Of a stretch of DNA of 64,000 bases, positions 23,900 through 37,812 are shown piece after piece. The notes below the pieces were generated by a model. That model ran no database searches and was not told where the DNA came from. It saw only the letters and a list, made by a program, of their open reading frames with translations. Numbering within the stretch: position 1 is the stretch's first letter; each line of letters starts with the position of its first letter. The position numbers and the translations under genes are program-made. Origin of the DNA: Promicromonospora sp. MEB111 (lineage in GTDB: Bacteria > Actinomycetota > Actinomycetes > Actinomycetales > Cellulomonadaceae); contig NZ_JARVSD010000007.1 of NCBI RefSeq assembly GCF_030209445.1, positions 310,001 through 374,000 on the forward strand. The letters run 5' to 3'.

Positions 23900-23944
23900 G
23901 CCCGGAACAATAGCGACATCTCCCCCAACTTGAACCGCGGGAGT

Positions 23945-24049
23945 GAGAACGACGACGCCGAGTCAGCGTCCTGGTCCGCCTCTTGCCGGGTGACACCCGG
24001 GAGCGGTCGGACCAGGACGCTGACTCGGCGTCGTGGTTCTCGTCGTTCT
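23945..24049. repeat. Very large inverted repeat between pyk and the RyR gene
   Basis: Arms at 23945-23978 and 24008-24041 are 34 bases each and complementary with one mismatch. The 29-base loop holds a second hairpin (CCGGGT 23986-23991 with ACCCGG 23995-24000). Outside the right arm, 24041-24049 (CGTCGTTCT) imperfectly repeats the arm end and could also pair with 23946-23954. The element follows the pyk stop by about 10 bases, so it may be its terminator, but it is far larger than the other stem-loops here. A cruciform-forming repeat or small mobile-element relic is also possible. Confidence 0.85.
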
Positions 24050-24059
24050 ACGTGTGACG

Positions 24060-25496
24060 TCAGCCCTTGCTGCGGCCGTCCGTGTGCGAGCCGATGCGGT
24101 GCACCAGGATCGAGTTGGTCGTACCCGGCACGCCGACCGGCGCACCCGAGACCACCACGACCGTGTCGCCCTTCTCGGCCAGGCCCTGGTCCTGCAGGGT
24201 CAGGTCCACCTGGGCGACCATGGCGTCGACCGTGTCGACCTTGGGCACGAGGTACTCGGAGGTACCCCACGTCAGGGCGAGGGTGTTCGCGACGTCCTGC
24301 TCCGGGGTGAACGCGAGCAGCGGGATGGACGAGCGCAGGCGGGACATCCGGCGCGCGGAGTCGCCCGACTGCGTGAACGTGACGAGGTACTTGACCCCGA
24401 GCGTCTCGCCGATCTCGGCGGCGGCGCGCGTGATGGCGCCACCGCGGGTGTGCGGCGTGGAGCCGAGCGGCGCGATGCGCTCCCGGCCCGCCTCCTCCGT
24501 GGCCTCGATGATCCGGGCCATGGTCTGCACCGTGATGATCGGGTAGTCGCCCACCGAGGTCTCGCCCGAGAGCATGACCGCGTCGGCGCCGTCGAGCACC
24601 GCGTTGGCGCAGTCGGACGCCTCGGCGCGGGTCGGCGTGGGCGAGGTGGTCATCGACTCGAGCACCTGCGTGGCGACGATGACCGGCTTGGCGTTGCGCC
24701 GCGCCATCTCGACGATGCGCTTCTGCACGAGCGGCACCTGCTCCAGCGGCATCTCGACCGCGAGGTCACCACGCGCCACCATGACGCCGTCGAACGCCGC
24801 GATGACCTCGGCGAGGTTCTCCACGGCCTGCGGCTTCTCGATCTTGGCGATGACGGGGACCGTGCGGCCCTCCTCCTCCATCACGCGGCGGACGTCCTCG
24901 TAGTCCTTGGCGGACCGCACGAACGACAGCGCGATGAAGTCGGCACCGAGCTGGAGCGCCCAGCGCAGGTCCGACTCGTCCTTGTCGGACAGGGCCGGCA
25001 CGGACACGGCGACGCCGGGCAGGTTGATGCCCTTGTTGTTCGAGACCGGTCCGGGGACCTCGACCTCGGTGACGACGCGCGGGCCGTCGACGGCGGTGAC
25101 GCGCACGCGCACCTTGCCGTCGTCGATCAGCAGCGGGTCGCCCACCTGGGCGTCCTGGGCCAGACCCTTGTGGGTGGTCGAGACGATCTCACGGTTGCCG
25201 AGGATGTCCTCGGTCGTGATGGTGAACGTGTCGCCCTTGTTCAAGAAATGCTTTTCGTCTCCCGCGAACCGGCCGAGCCGGATCTTGGGTCCCTGCAGGT
25301 CGACCAGTACGGCGACCGACTTTCCTGCCGCCTTCGCGGCCTCTCGCACGTTGCGGTAAACCGCCGCATGAGCCTCCTGCTCGCCGTGGCTGCGGTTGAT
25401 CCGCGCCACGTTCATGCCGGCGTCAACGAGCTCCCGGAGTTTTTCCGGGCTCTCCGTGGCGGGTCCGATGGTGCACACGATCTTGGCTCTGCGCAT
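24060..25496 (-). CDS. pyk: Pyruvate kinase
   Basis: 478 residues. Diagnostic segments are I-V-C-T-I-G-P-A at the N-terminus, the catalytic loop I-A-K-I-E-K-P near 222, and the Mg-binding M-V-A-R-G-D-L-A-V-E near 244 (Ala replaces the usual second Gly). The C-terminal allosteric domain is complete. It converts phosphoenolpyruvate and ADP to pyruvate and ATP in glycolysis. The ATG is preceded by TAGGCT exactly six bases upstream, a -10-like element that would place transcription start at the ATG, and also by a weak GGAG. It is transcribed away from gltBD on the same strand. Confidence 0.96.
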   Translation of the reverse strand: MRRAKIVCTIGPATESPEKLRELVDAGMNVARINRSHGEQEAHAAVYRNVREAAKAAGKSVAVLVDLQGPKIRLGRFAGDEKHFLNKGDTFTITTEDILGNREIVSTTHKGLAQDAQVGDPLLIDDGKVRVRVTAVDGPRVVTEVEVPGPVSNNKGINLPGVAVSVPALSDKDESDLRWALQLGADFIALSFVRSAKDYEDVRRVMEEEGRTVPVIAKIEKPQAVENLAEVIAAFDGVMVARGDLAVEMPLEQVPLVQKRIVEMARRNAKPVIVATQVLESMTTSPTPTRAEASDCANAVLDGADAVMLSGETSVGDYPIITVQTMARIIEATEEAGRERIAPLGSTPHTRGGAITRAAAEIGETLGVKYLVTFTQSGDSARRMSRLRSSIPLLAFTPEQDVANTLALTWGTSEYLVPKVDTVDAMVAQVDLTLQDQGLAEKGDTVVVVSGAPVGVPGTTNSILVHRIGSHTDGRSKG

Positions 25497-25502
25497 GTCT
25501 CC

Positions 25503-25508
25503 AGCCTA
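25503..25508 (-). promoter_or_regulatory. Possible -10 box placing pyk transcription at its start codon
   Basis: TAGGCT on the minus strand, six bases before the pyk ATG, has the TAnnnT form seen at two other genes here (54944 and 63394) with the same spacing. No clear -35 box was seen. Confidence 0.3.
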
Positions 25509-25567
25509 GGCATGGTGGGCGCCTCGGCGCCCTGTGGGGGTGTACAACTCCCGGACGGGTTCTCGGG

Positions 25568-27050
25568 TCACGATCGCAGAGCGAGCGTGCGCGGGCGCAC
25601 CGGGGCGGGCAGCTCGGTGCTGCCCTGGAGGTAGGTGTCGGCCGCGGCGGCCGCGGCGCGGCCCTCGGCGATCGCCCACACGATGAGGGACTGTCCACGG
25701 CCGGCGTCGCCGGCGACGAACACGCCCGGCAGGCTCGCGGCGTAGTCGTCGCCACGCGCCACCAGGCCGCGCTCGGTGACCTCGATGCCGGTCTGCTCCT
25801 CGAGCACACCGGTCTCGGGGCCGGTGAAGCCCATGGCGACGAGCACCAGGTCCGCGGGGATCTCGCGCTCGGTGCCCGGCGTGGCCGCGCGGCGGCCGTC
25901 GGGCAGGTACTGGGTCTCCGCGACCTTGAGGGCCCTGACGGACCCGGCGGCGGCCCCGGACTCGTGCGCCACGAACTCGACCGTGGAGGCCAGGTAGGTG
26001 CGCTCGCCGCCCTCCTCGTGCGAGGTCGAGACCTCGAACAGGATCGGGTCGGTGGGCCACGGCTGGTGCGCCGGGCGCTCGACCGGCGGCTTCTTGCCGA
26101 TGGCGAGCGTGGTGACGCTGGCGGCGCCCTGGCGCAGCGCGGTGCCGAGGCAGTCCGACCCGGTGTCGCCGCCGCCGATGATGACGACGTGCTTGCCGGC
26201 CGCCGTCGGCGCGCCCTCGGGCAGGTCGTCGGGCGTACCGGCCGCGACCGCCTTGTTGGCGGGCGTCAGGTAGTCCATCGCGTAGTGGATGCCGGCCAGG
26301 TCCCGCCCCGGCAGGGGCAGCTCGCGCGGCACGGTGGCGCCCGTGGCGACCACGACGGCGTCGAACCGGCGGCGCAGGGCGTCCCAGCTGATGTCCTCGC
26401 CGATCGTCACGCCGGCGCGGAAGCGGGTGCCCTCGGCCTCCATCTGCGCCAGACGGCGGTCGATGTGCAGCTTCTCGAGCTTGAAGTCCGGGATGCCGTA
26501 GCGCAGCAGGCCGCCGATGGCGTCGTCCCGCTCGTAGACGACCACGGTGTGGCCGGCGCGCGTGAGCTGCTGCGCGGCGGCCAGGCCCGCGGGGCCCGAG
26601 CCGACGACGGCCACCGTGGAACCGGTGAGCCGCTCCGGGACGTGCGGCGTGACCAGGCCGCGCGCGAACGCCTCGTCGATGATCGAGACCTCGACGTTCT
26701 TGATCGTCACCGCGGGCTGGTTGATGCTCAGCACGCAGGACGACTCGCACGGCGCCGGGCACACCCGCCCGGTGAACTCCGGGAAGTTGTTCGTGGCGTG
26801 CAGGCGGTCGATCGCGTCGGCCCACTGGCCGCGCCAGACCAGGTCGTTCCAGTCGGGGATCAGGTTGCCCAGCGGGCAGCCCTGGTGGCAGAACGGCACG
26901 CCGCAGTCCATGCAGCGGCCGGCCTGCTCCTTCAGGAACGCCTGCCCCTCCTCGCGGTGCGCGTGCGTGTCCTTCCAGTCACGCAGCCGCACCTCGACGG
27001 GCCGGTTCGGCGGGAGCTCCCGCTCCCGGACCTTCAGAAATCCTCGGGGG

Positions 27051-27058
<8 letters not shown>
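25568..27058 (-). CDS. gltD: Glutamate synthase (NADPH) small subunit
   Basis: 496 residues. The N-terminal ferredoxin-like domain carries two Cys clusters (C49, C52, C57, C61 and about C101, C105, C109) for 4Fe-4S centres. The FAD site [12 protein letters not shown] is near 149 and the NADPH site [13 protein letters not shown] near 292. It passes electrons from NADPH to GltB for conversion of 2-oxoglutarate and glutamine to two glutamates. GTG 27058 overlaps the gltB stop by eight bases, and a GGAGGTGG ribosome-binding site lies inside the gltB end. Confidence 0.96.
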
Positions 27059-31634
<4,576 letters not shown>

Positions 31635-31749
31635 GGGTCCTCACAGGCACCCGGCCGTAGCCGGGCGCAGTTCCTTGCGGTGGTCCGGGACGACGGCGGC
31701 CCGGTCGGTCAGGGGGCTCGTCGTCCGGTGGTCCCGGCGGTCGTGCCCC

Positions 31750-32829
31750 TCAGGTGCGCACGGAGGCGTCCGCGTCGGACTCCTCCTGTGCAGCTGTCTT
31801 TACTTCCTCCGGCTCGGCCGCGGCCTCGCCGGTCCCTTCGACTCCTGGGTCAGGCTCCGGCTCGGCCCGTGGGCCCGCCGGCGGTTCGTCGTCCTCTGGT
31901 CGCAGCCGCACCGACTCTTCCCTGGTGGGGAACCTTCGAGCCAGCACGATCGAGACCACCAGGGCCGCAAGGCCCAGCAGGATCGAGGTCCAGACGTTGA
32001 GGCGGAGCCCCAGCACCTGCTCCGCATCGTCGATGCGGAGCATCTCGATCCAGACCCGTCCGAGAGTGTAGAGCAGGACGTACGCCCAGAATACCCGCCC
32101 ATGACCCAACCTGAACCGACGGTCGAGAAACAGCAGAACTCCGGCCATCAGGAGATTCCACAGGAGTTCGTACAGGAAGGTCGGGTGGAAGAGCGTGCCC
32201 TCGGGGTACGCCACGCCCGTGGCCGGGTTGGACACCAGGTACTCGGCGTCGATGTGCAGGCCCCAGGGCAGCTCCGTGGGCCGTCCGTACAGCTCCTGGT
32301 TGAACCAGTTGCCGAGGCGGCCGACGGCCTGCGCGATCAGCAGGCCCGGCGCCACGGCGTCGGCGAACGACGACAGCCGCACACCCTGCCTGCGGCAGCC
32401 GATCCAGGCACCCACGGCGCCGAGCGCCACAGCGCCCCAGATGCCGAGGCCGCCCTCCCAGACGTAGAGCGCCTTGACGGGGTCGCCCCCGCCCGCGAAG
32501 TTCTCGCCGAAGTACCGGTCGGGCGACGAGAGCACGTGGTAGATCCGGCCCCCGACGATGCCGAACGGCACCGCCCAGAAGGTGATCTCCAGGACGTCGT
32601 CCGGGCTGCCCCCGCGTGCCTTCCACCGCCGGGCGGTCAGCCAGACGGCGAGCACGATGCCCGCGAGGATCGCCAGCGCGTAGGCGCGCAGCGGGAAGAT
32701 CCCGAGGTACCAGGTGTGCTGGGACGGGCTGGGAATCTGGGTGGCGGCGGGAGCTCCGGGGAGCGCGGCGGACAACGCGGCAGGCAGCTCGACGGTCAGA
32801 GCGGCCGGCAGTGCGGTCAGCAGCGTCAC
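31750..32829 (-). CDS. lgt: Prolipoprotein diacylglyceryl transferase
   Basis: 359 residues and about seven membrane helices. The Lgt signature G-R-L-G-N-W-F-N-Q-E-L-Y-G-R is near residue 163, and the H-T-W-Y-L-G-I-F-P-L-R-A-Y segment precedes the first helices. It transfers diacylglycerol from phosphatidylglycerol to the lipobox Cys, the first step of lipoprotein maturation; two lipoproteins in this window are likely substrates. The last 70 residues are an acidic, disordered cytoplasmic tail common in actinobacteria. The GTG at 32829 overlaps trpA by four bases (GTGA), with GGAGAGG ahead. The trpA-lgt order is conserved in mycobacteria. Confidence 0.95.
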   Translation of the reverse strand: MTLLTALPAALTVELPAALSAALPGAPAATQIPSPSQHTWYLGIFPLRAYALAILAGIVLAVWLTARRWKARGGSPDDVLEITFWAVPFGIVGGRIYHVLSSPDRYFGENFAGGGDPVKALYVWEGGLGIWGAVALGAVGAWIGCRRQGVRLSSFADAVAPGLLIAQAVGRLGNWFNQELYGRPTELPWGLHIDAEYLVSNPATGVAYPEGTLFHPTFLYELLWNLLMAGVLLFLDRRFRLGHGRVFWAYVLLYTLGRVWIEMLRIDDAEQVLGLRLNVWTSILLGLAALVVSIVLARRFPTREESVRLRPEDDEPPAGPRAEPEPDPGVEGTGEAAAEPEEVKTAAQEESDADASVRT

Positions 32830-33755
32830 AGGGCCTCTCCGGAGGTGGTCGCACCGCCAGGCGTGGCGGCAGGTGGGTCGGTGGGCGCGGGAGCGCGAGC
32901 CGACCGTACCCCGGCGGCGAGGTCCTCCGTGACCCCGGCCAGATTCGTGAGACGGACCGCCCACTCGTCGTCCGGCAGCGGGCCGTCCGACAGGAGCGGG
33001 CGGACCAGCGCCGAGCCCACGATGACGCCGTCGGCGAAGCGGCCGACCTCGGCGGCCTGCGCCCCCGTGGAGACACCCAGGCCCACGCAGACGTTCGGCG
33101 CGCCGGCGGCGCGCGTGTCGGCCACGAGCTGCTCGGCGCGCGAGCCCACCTGGTTCCGCTCCCCCGTGACACCCATGAGCGACGCGGCGTACACGAAGCC
33201 GCGGGACTGGCCCACGGTCAGCCGCAGCCGCTCCGGCGTCGAGCTGGGGGCCACGAGGAACACACGGTCCAGGCCGTGCGCCTCGCTCGCCGCGATCCAG
33301 TCGGCGCCCTCGTCCGGGATGAGGTCGGGGGTGATGAGCCCGGCGCCGCCCGCGGCGGCCAGGTCGCGCGCGAACGCGTCCGGGCCGTACTTGAGCACCG
33401 GGTTCCAGTAGGTCATGACCAGCACGGGCACGTGCGGCGCGTACTCGGTCAGCTCCCGCACCACGCGGAACACGTCCCGCACCCGCGCGCCCGCGTCGAG
33501 CGCGCCCTGTGCGGCCGCCTGGATCACCGGGCCGTCGAGGACGGGGTCGGTGTAGGGGATGCCGAGCTCGATGATGTCGACGCCGTGGTCCACGAGGGTC
33601 TTCAGGGCCTCGATCGACCGGTCGACCGTCGGGTAGCCCACCGGCAGGTAGCCCACCAGGGCGGGCCGGTTCTCCTGCTCGCGCAGGCGGGCGATCAGGT
33701 CGGCGGTGCCGGAGTGCGTGTCCGGCCCCGTGGCCTGCTGCGTCACCGTGCTCAT
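32826..33755 (-). CDS. trpA: Tryptophan synthase alpha subunit
   Basis: 309 residues of TIM-barrel type. The catalytic residues are Glu63 ([10 protein letters not shown]) and Asp74. The family signature spans that region and the phosphate site G-L-G-V-S is near residue 225. It cleaves indole-3-glycerol phosphate to indole, which is channelled to TrpB. The C-terminus has an extra Ala/Pro/Thr-rich tail of about 25 residues. The start ATG overlaps trpB by four bases, so the two subunits are translationally coupled. Confidence 0.97.
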   Translation of the reverse strand: MSTVTQQATGPDTHSGTADLIARLREQENRPALVGYLPVGYPTVDRSIEALKTLVDHGVDIIELGIPYTDPVLDGPVIQAAAQGALDAGARVRDVFRVVRELTEYAPHVPVLVMTYWNPVLKYGPDAFARDLAAAGGAGLITPDLIPDEGADWIAASEAHGLDRVFLVAPSSTPERLRLTVGQSRGFVYAASLMGVTGERNQVGSRAEQLVADTRAAGAPNVCVGLGVSTGAQAAEVGRFADGVIVGSALVRPLLSDGPLPDDEWAVRLTNLAGVTEDLAAGVRSARAPAPTDPPAATPGGATTSGEAL

Positions 33756-35047
33756 CCCCGGCCCTCCTGTCGTTCCAGCTCCTCCGCCGCGACGTTGTTG
33801 TCCGCGCCGTCCAGCAGCCCGAACCAGCGGGCCGCCGTCGCCACGTCCTTGTCACCGCGACCGGACAGGTTCACCAGCAGCACGAGCGGCTCGCCGTCGG
33901 GGCCGGTGCGGCCCTCGGCCGCCGCGGCCTGGCCCACGCGCAGCGCGCCCGCGAGGGCGTGCGCCGACTCGATGGCCGGGATGATGCCCTCGGTGCGGCA
34001 CAGCAGGCGGAACGCCTCCATGGCCTCGTCGTCGGTCACGGGCTCGTAGGTGGCCCGGCCCAGGTCGTGCAGCCACGCGTGCGCCGGGCCGACGCTCGGG
34101 TAGTCCAGACCCGCGGAGACCGAGTGGCTGGGCAGGGTCTGGCCGTCGTCGTCCTGCAGCAGGTACGAGCGCGCGCCGTGCAGCACGCCCAGCGCGCCGC
34201 CGCTGAAGCGGGCCGCGTGCCGGCCCGACTCGATGCCCTCGCCGCCGGCCTCGAAGCCGCGCAGCTCCACGTCCTTGTCGTCGAGGAACGCGTTGAAGAT
34301 GCCGAGCGCGTTGGACCCGCCGCCCACGCACGCCGCGACGACGTCGGGCAGGCGGCCGGTGCGCTCCAGGATCTGCTCGCGCGCCTCCTCGCCGATGATG
34401 CGGTGGAACTGGCGCACCATCTCGGGGAACGGGTGCGGGCCCGTGACGGTGCCCAGCAGGTAGTGCGTGGTCTCGACGTTGGCGACCCAGTCGCGCAGCG
34501 CCTCGTTGATCGCGTCCTTGAGCGTGCGCGAACCGATCTTCACCGGCACGACCTCGGCGCCGAGCAGGCGCATCCGCGCCACGTTCAGCGCCTGCCGCCG
34601 GGTGTCCTCCTCGCCCATGTAGACCACGCACTCGAGGTCCATCAGGGCCGCCGCGGTGGCGGTGGCGACACCGTGCTGGCCCGCCCCCGTCTCGGCGATG
34701 AGGCGCTTCTTGCCCATGCGCTTGACGAGCAGGGCCTGGCCCAGCACGTTGTTGATCTTGTGCGAACCGGTGTGGTTGAGGTCCTCGCGCTTCAGGAACA
34801 CCCGCACCCCACCCGACTCGCCGCCCGCGTGCGCGGCGAACCGCGGCACCTCGGTCAGCGGGCTGGGCCGGCCGGTGTACTCCCGGTGCAGGCGCTGCAG
34901 CTCGGCCGCGAACGCGGGGTCGTCGGCCGCCTTGCGGAACTCCGTGTCGAGCTCCTCGAGCGCGGCGATCAGCGCCTCGGGCACGAAGCGCCCGCCGTAC
35001 TGGCCGAAGTACGGGCCGGAGACGTCGGCAAGCTTCACATCGGTCAC
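33752..35047 (-). CDS. trpB: Tryptophan synthase beta subunit
   Basis: 431 residues. The PLP-binding Lys97 sits in H-T-G-S-H-K-I-N-N. The Gly-rich phosphate loop V-G-G-G-S-N-A near 252 and the E-T-G-A-G-Q-H-G substrate loop near 122 are intact. It condenses indole with serine to make tryptophan. GTG 35047 (V-T-D-V-K-L) is used; the frame is open further upstream only because it overlaps trpC in another frame. Eleven bases separate it from the trpC stop. Confidence 0.97.
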   Translation of the reverse strand: MTDVKLADVSGPYFGQYGGRFVPEALIAALEELDTEFRKAADDPAFAAELQRLHREYTGRPSPLTEVPRFAAHAGGESGGVRVFLKREDLNHTGSHKINNVLGQALLVKRMGKKRLIAETGAGQHGVATATAAALMDLECVVYMGEEDTRRQALNVARMRLLGAEVVPVKIGSRTLKDAINEALRDWVANVETTHYLLGTVTGPHPFPEMVRQFHRIIGEEAREQILERTGRLPDVVAACVGGGSNALGIFNAFLDDKDVELRGFEAGGEGIESGRHAARFSGGALGVLHGARSYLLQDDDGQTLPSHSVSAGLDYPSVGPAHAWLHDLGRATYEPVTDDEAMEAFRLLCRTEGIIPAIESAHALAGALRVGQAAAAEGRTGPDGEPLVLLVNLSGRGDKDVATAARWFGLLDGADNNVAAEELERQEGRG

Positions 35048-35058
35048 CTCGGATCCCT

Positions 35059-35874
35059 TCAGGCCGGACGGACGGAGCGCAGCGACGGGTGCGAGCCCGC
35101 GGCGACGAGGTCGGCCACCGAGGCACGCGGGGCGCCGTCGGTCACGAGCGCCTCGCCCACCAGGACGCCGTCCGCCCCGGCCCGGGCCATCTCCATCACG
35201 TCGTGCGGGCCACGGATGCCGGACTCCGCGATCTTGACCACGTCGTCCGGGATGTACTCGGCGAGGCTGCGGAACAGGCCGCGGTCCAGCTCGAGGGTCT
35301 TCAGGTTGCGGGCGTTGACGCCCACGACGCGCGCCCCGGCGTCGACCGCCCGGCGCACCTCCTCGAGGTTGTGCGTCTCCACCAGGGCGGTCATGCCCAG
35401 GGAGTGCACCCGCTCGACGAGCGACTCGAGCACCGTCTGCTCCAGGGCCGCCACGATGATCAGGACCAGGTCCGCCCCGTGCGCGCGGGCCTCCCAGACC
35501 TGGTAGGGCGTGACGACGAAGTCCTTGCGCAGCACCGGGACGTCCACCCGGCCGCGCACCGCGTCCAGGTCCGCCAGCGAACCGTGGAACCGGCGCTGCT
35601 CGGTGAGCACCGAGATCGCCGAGGCCCCGCCGGTCTCGTACTCGACCGCGAGCGCCGCCGGGTCGGCGATCGGGGCCAGCGAGCCCTTGCTGGGGCTCGA
35701 GCGCTTCACCTCGGCGATCACCGAGACGGCGTCCGCCTGCTTGAGGCGGCCGAGGCACTCGAGGGCCCCGGGCACCGCGTTGGCGCGCTCCTTGAGCGCG
35801 TCGAGAGGCACGCGTGCCTCACGCTCCGCGAGGTCCTCACGTACCCCCGCGACGATGTCCTCCAGGACCGACAT
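35059..35874 (-). CDS. trpC: Indole-3-glycerol phosphate synthase
   Basis: 271 residues, a single TIM barrel. Conserved segments include [12 protein letters not shown] near residue 52, V-L-R-K-D-F-V near 112 and G-V-N-A-R-N-L near 187. It converts CdRP to indole-3-glycerol phosphate. ATG 35874 (M-S-V-L-E-D-I) matches the family start and has GGGAGG eight bases upstream. A 216-base gap precedes it, containing a possible leader peptide, so trpCBA may have its own regulation apart from trpE. Confidence 0.95.
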   Translation of the reverse strand: MSVLEDIVAGVREDLAEREARVPLDALKERANAVPGALECLGRLKQADAVSVIAEVKRSSPSKGSLAPIADPAALAVEYETGGASAISVLTEQRRFHGSLADLDAVRGRVDVPVLRKDFVVTPYQVWEARAHGADLVLIIVAALEQTVLESLVERVHSLGMTALVETHNLEEVRRAVDAGARVVGVNARNLKTLELDRGLFRSLAEYIPDDVVKIAESGIRGPHDVMEMARAGADGVLVGEALVTDGAPRASVADLVAAGSHPSLRSVRPA

Positions 35875-35939
35875 GTAATGAGCCTCCCCGTGCCCTCGCT
35901 CTGCCCTTGGCATGCGGCCTCGTGCGCCTGATCACGCCC

Positions 35940-35972
35940 CTACCACTGCCGGGACGTGTGCCCCATGGCCAT
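35940..35972 (-). other. Possible trp leader peptide, M-A-M-G-H-T-S-R-Q-W-stop
   Basis: A ten-codon frame on the minus strand ends in a Trp codon directly before TAG, about 65 bases upstream of trpC. Actinobacterial trp operons often use leader peptides with Trp codons, usually two or three in a row; here there is one. No strong ribosome-binding site and no clear pair of alternative hairpins were identified, so this is tentative. Confidence 0.25.
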
Positions 35973-36037
35973 GGTAGGCGGATCCAGGGTGTGGTCCTGA
36001 CCACTCCCGGACCGTGAGACGACGGCCCGTCAGATCC

Positions 36038-36053
36038 CGGACGGCGCCGTCCG
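36038..36053. terminator. 16-bp perfect palindrome after the DUF2752 gene
   Basis: CGGACGGCGCCGTCCG is self-complementary and lies about 40 bases past the stop of the DUF2752 gene, upstream of the trpC leader region. It may be a terminator or an operator for trpCBA. The evidence does not separate these. Confidence 0.35.
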
Positions 36054-36090
36054 CCTCGTTTCCCTGGAGATCGCCTGATCAGGGCCGGGA

Positions 36091-36522
36091 TCAGATCCAG
36101 GGGGTCAGGTACTGCTGCAGCCCCGGCAGGTTGCGTGCCACGAAGAACGTGAGCGCGACCCCGAGCGTGACCCAGCCCGCCGTGCTCGACAGGCCGCGGA
36201 ACGGGCGGCCGCGGACCGCGGCCAAAAGCCAGGCCAGCCAGACGACCACGACCACCGGGGCGGTGACCGTCCACAGCGCGTTGGCCGACCAGGCGCCGGC
36301 CAGGTCGAGGTGCGCCAGGTCGTGCGTGGCGCGCAGCCCGCCGCAGAGCGGGCAGGCCAGGCCGGTCAGCTCCAGCAGCGGGCAGAACCCGTAGGAGCCG
36401 GGCACGTGCGGGTCGCGGAGCGCCACCAGCAGGGTGGCCGCACCGACGGCCGCACCGGCCAGGAGCGGCGCCCGCAGGGCGGGCGCCGCCGGCCGGACGG
36501 CGGCGTCAGGAATTCGGCCCAC
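36091..36522 (-). CDS. DUF2752 membrane protein
   Basis: 143 residues with three predicted membrane segments. The family hallmark C-P-L-C-G-G-L-R-A-T-H-D-L is near residues 57-69, with another Cys at F-C-P just before. The conserved Cys pair suggests a redox or metal role, but none is established. GTG 36522 overlaps the DUF4190 gene by 17 bases. It is the last of four small membrane-protein genes between trpE and trpC. Confidence 0.8.
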   Translation of the reverse strand: MGRIPDAAVRPAAPALRAPLLAGAAVGAATLLVALRDPHVPGSYGFCPLLELTGLACPLCGGLRATHDLAHLDLAGAWSANALWTVTAPVVVVVWLAWLLAAVRGRPFRGLSSTAGWVTLGVALTFFVARNLPGLQQYLTPWI

Positions 36523-36796
36523 CCGCCAGGAAGCGGACGACGACCAGCCCGATCACGAACACGAGGATCGCGAGCGAGAGCCAGCCCAGCACGACGCCGG
36601 TCAGCGCCATCCCCTCGTTGTTCGCCTCGCCGGCGCGCACGGCGCGGCGGCCCTGGTTGCCGACGATGATGGCGGGGATCCCCGTGAGGATGCCGAGCGC
36701 CAGCACGATCGACACGATGCCCAGCACGAGCGACCAGACCCCCAGGCTGTTGCGGGGGTACGCGGCGGACGGCGCGGCCATCTCCAGGGCGGTCAT
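36506..36796 (-). CDS. DUF4190-type two-helix membrane protein
   Basis: 96 residues. Two hydrophobic helices (about 20-45 and 70-92) flank a conserved turn G-N-Q-G-R-R-A-V-R-A-G-E-A-N-N-E-G. This is typical of actinobacterial DUF4190 proteins, whose role is unknown. ATG 36796 is used; the frame is open upstream into the next gene. It lies seven bases after the HGxxPAAW gene and overlaps the DUF2752 gene. Confidence 0.75.
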   Translation of the reverse strand: MTALEMAAPSAAYPRNSLGVWSLVLGIVSIVLALGILTGIPAIIVGNQGRRAVRAGEANNEGMALTGVVLGWLSLAILVFVIGLVVVRFLAGGPNS

Positions 36797-36803
36797 GGTG
36801 TGG

Positions 36804-37064
36804 CTACCGTCCGACCGGCTTCTGGCCCAGGCCGAGGTTGCGGAGCACCAGACCGATGATGAGCGAGGCCCCGATGACGACAAAGCCGAGCACGAACAGG
36901 ACCAGCCAGGCCGACCACGACTGGGCCACGATGACGCCCCACGAGGAGATCAGCACACCCAGCGTGATCCCGACCATCGTGACCCACGCGGCGACCGTGT
37001 GGCCGTGGTTGGTCGGCGGGACGCCCGGCGGGAGGTAGGCGATCTCAGGCTTGTTCTCGGTCAT
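36804..37064 (-). CDS. HGxxPAAW-motif membrane protein of the trp operon
   Basis: 86 residues with two membrane helices. Near the N-terminus it has N-H-G-H-T-V-A-A-W, a variant of the HGxxPAAW motif with Val in place of Pro. Proteins of this kind lie between trpE and trpC in many actinobacteria (Rv1610 in M. tuberculosis is in the same position). The function is unknown; the conserved place in the operon suggests a link to tryptophan or aromatic metabolism. Confidence 0.8.
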   Translation of the reverse strand: MTENKPEIAYLPPGVPPTNHGHTVAAWVTMVGITLGVLISSWGVIVAQSWSAWLVLFVLGFVVIGASLIIGLVLRNLGLGQKPVGR

Positions 37065-37125
37065 CGCAGGTTTGATGCCTTTCGTGTCGTGCGGTACGCG
37101 CCCAGCCTAACCGCTCGCGGCCGGG

Positions 37126-37812
37126 TCAGCGGCCCGTCGGGTCGTCGCCCCGGGACAGGGCGTCCCAGGCGTCGTGGGGGTCGATCTCGTCGTCGTCGGC
37201 GCCGGGCTCCTCGGGCGCGGGTCCGGTGCCGCCGTCGCCCGCGGGCCTGCCCGCGGCGCCGTCGGCGGGGGCCGTTCCCGCGGCCGTGGCGGGGGCGCCG
37301 GCGGTGGTCGCCGTGCCGGCGGCCGGGCCCTGACCCGCGCGCTCGTGCCGGCCCGACGTCGCCGTCCAGCCGCGGGCCGCGACGGCGCCCCAGACGGCGA
37401 CGGCCACGGCGAGCACGCCCGTGGCGACCGCCGCCCAGGGCCACGCGGTCAGCGTGACGGGCGAGGTGAGCTCGGTGACGCCGCTCGTGGCGGACGCGGC
37501 GTTGGTCGCGGCGGGCGTCGGGTCGCCGATGACGACGAGCGTGCTGGCCACCACGAGCACGCCGGCCGCCGCAGCGACCACGAGCGCCACGTACCGGGCC
37601 ACACGGCCGGTCAGCGCGCAGGCGATGCCCGCGGCCAGCAGCACGAGCGCTCCGGCCCCGACGCCCGGCGCGGCCGAGGTGCCGGAGGCGGCGACCGCCA
37701 CCTCGGGCTCCAGCGCCGTGGCCACCGTGGTGGTGATCCAGGTGGGCGAGCCCGTGCCGAACGTCAGCGCGCCCAGCACGAGGAGGGCGAGGACGGTGCG
37801 GGTGCGGGTCAC
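37126..37812 (-). CDS. Trp operon-associated membrane protein (TIGR02234 / Trp_oprn_chp type)
   Basis: 228 residues. Four membrane segments, the first at about residues 7-27, occupy roughly the first 150 residues. A Gly/Ala/Pro-rich, acidic cytoplasmic tail follows. The position directly after trpE, with a GTGA overlap, and the topology match the trp operon-associated membrane protein family of actinobacteria, for which no activity is established. GTG 37812 is the start. Confidence 0.75.
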   Translation of the reverse strand: MTRTRTVLALLVLGALTFGTGSPTWITTTVATALEPEVAVAASGTSAAPGVGAGALVLLAAGIACALTGRVARYVALVVAAAAGVLVVASTLVVIGDPTPAATNAASATSGVTELTSPVTLTAWPWAAVATGVLAVAVAVWGAVAARGWTATSGRHERAGQGPAAGTATTAGAPATAAGTAPADGAAGRPAGDGGTGPAPEEPGADDDEIDPHDAWDALSRGDDPTGR

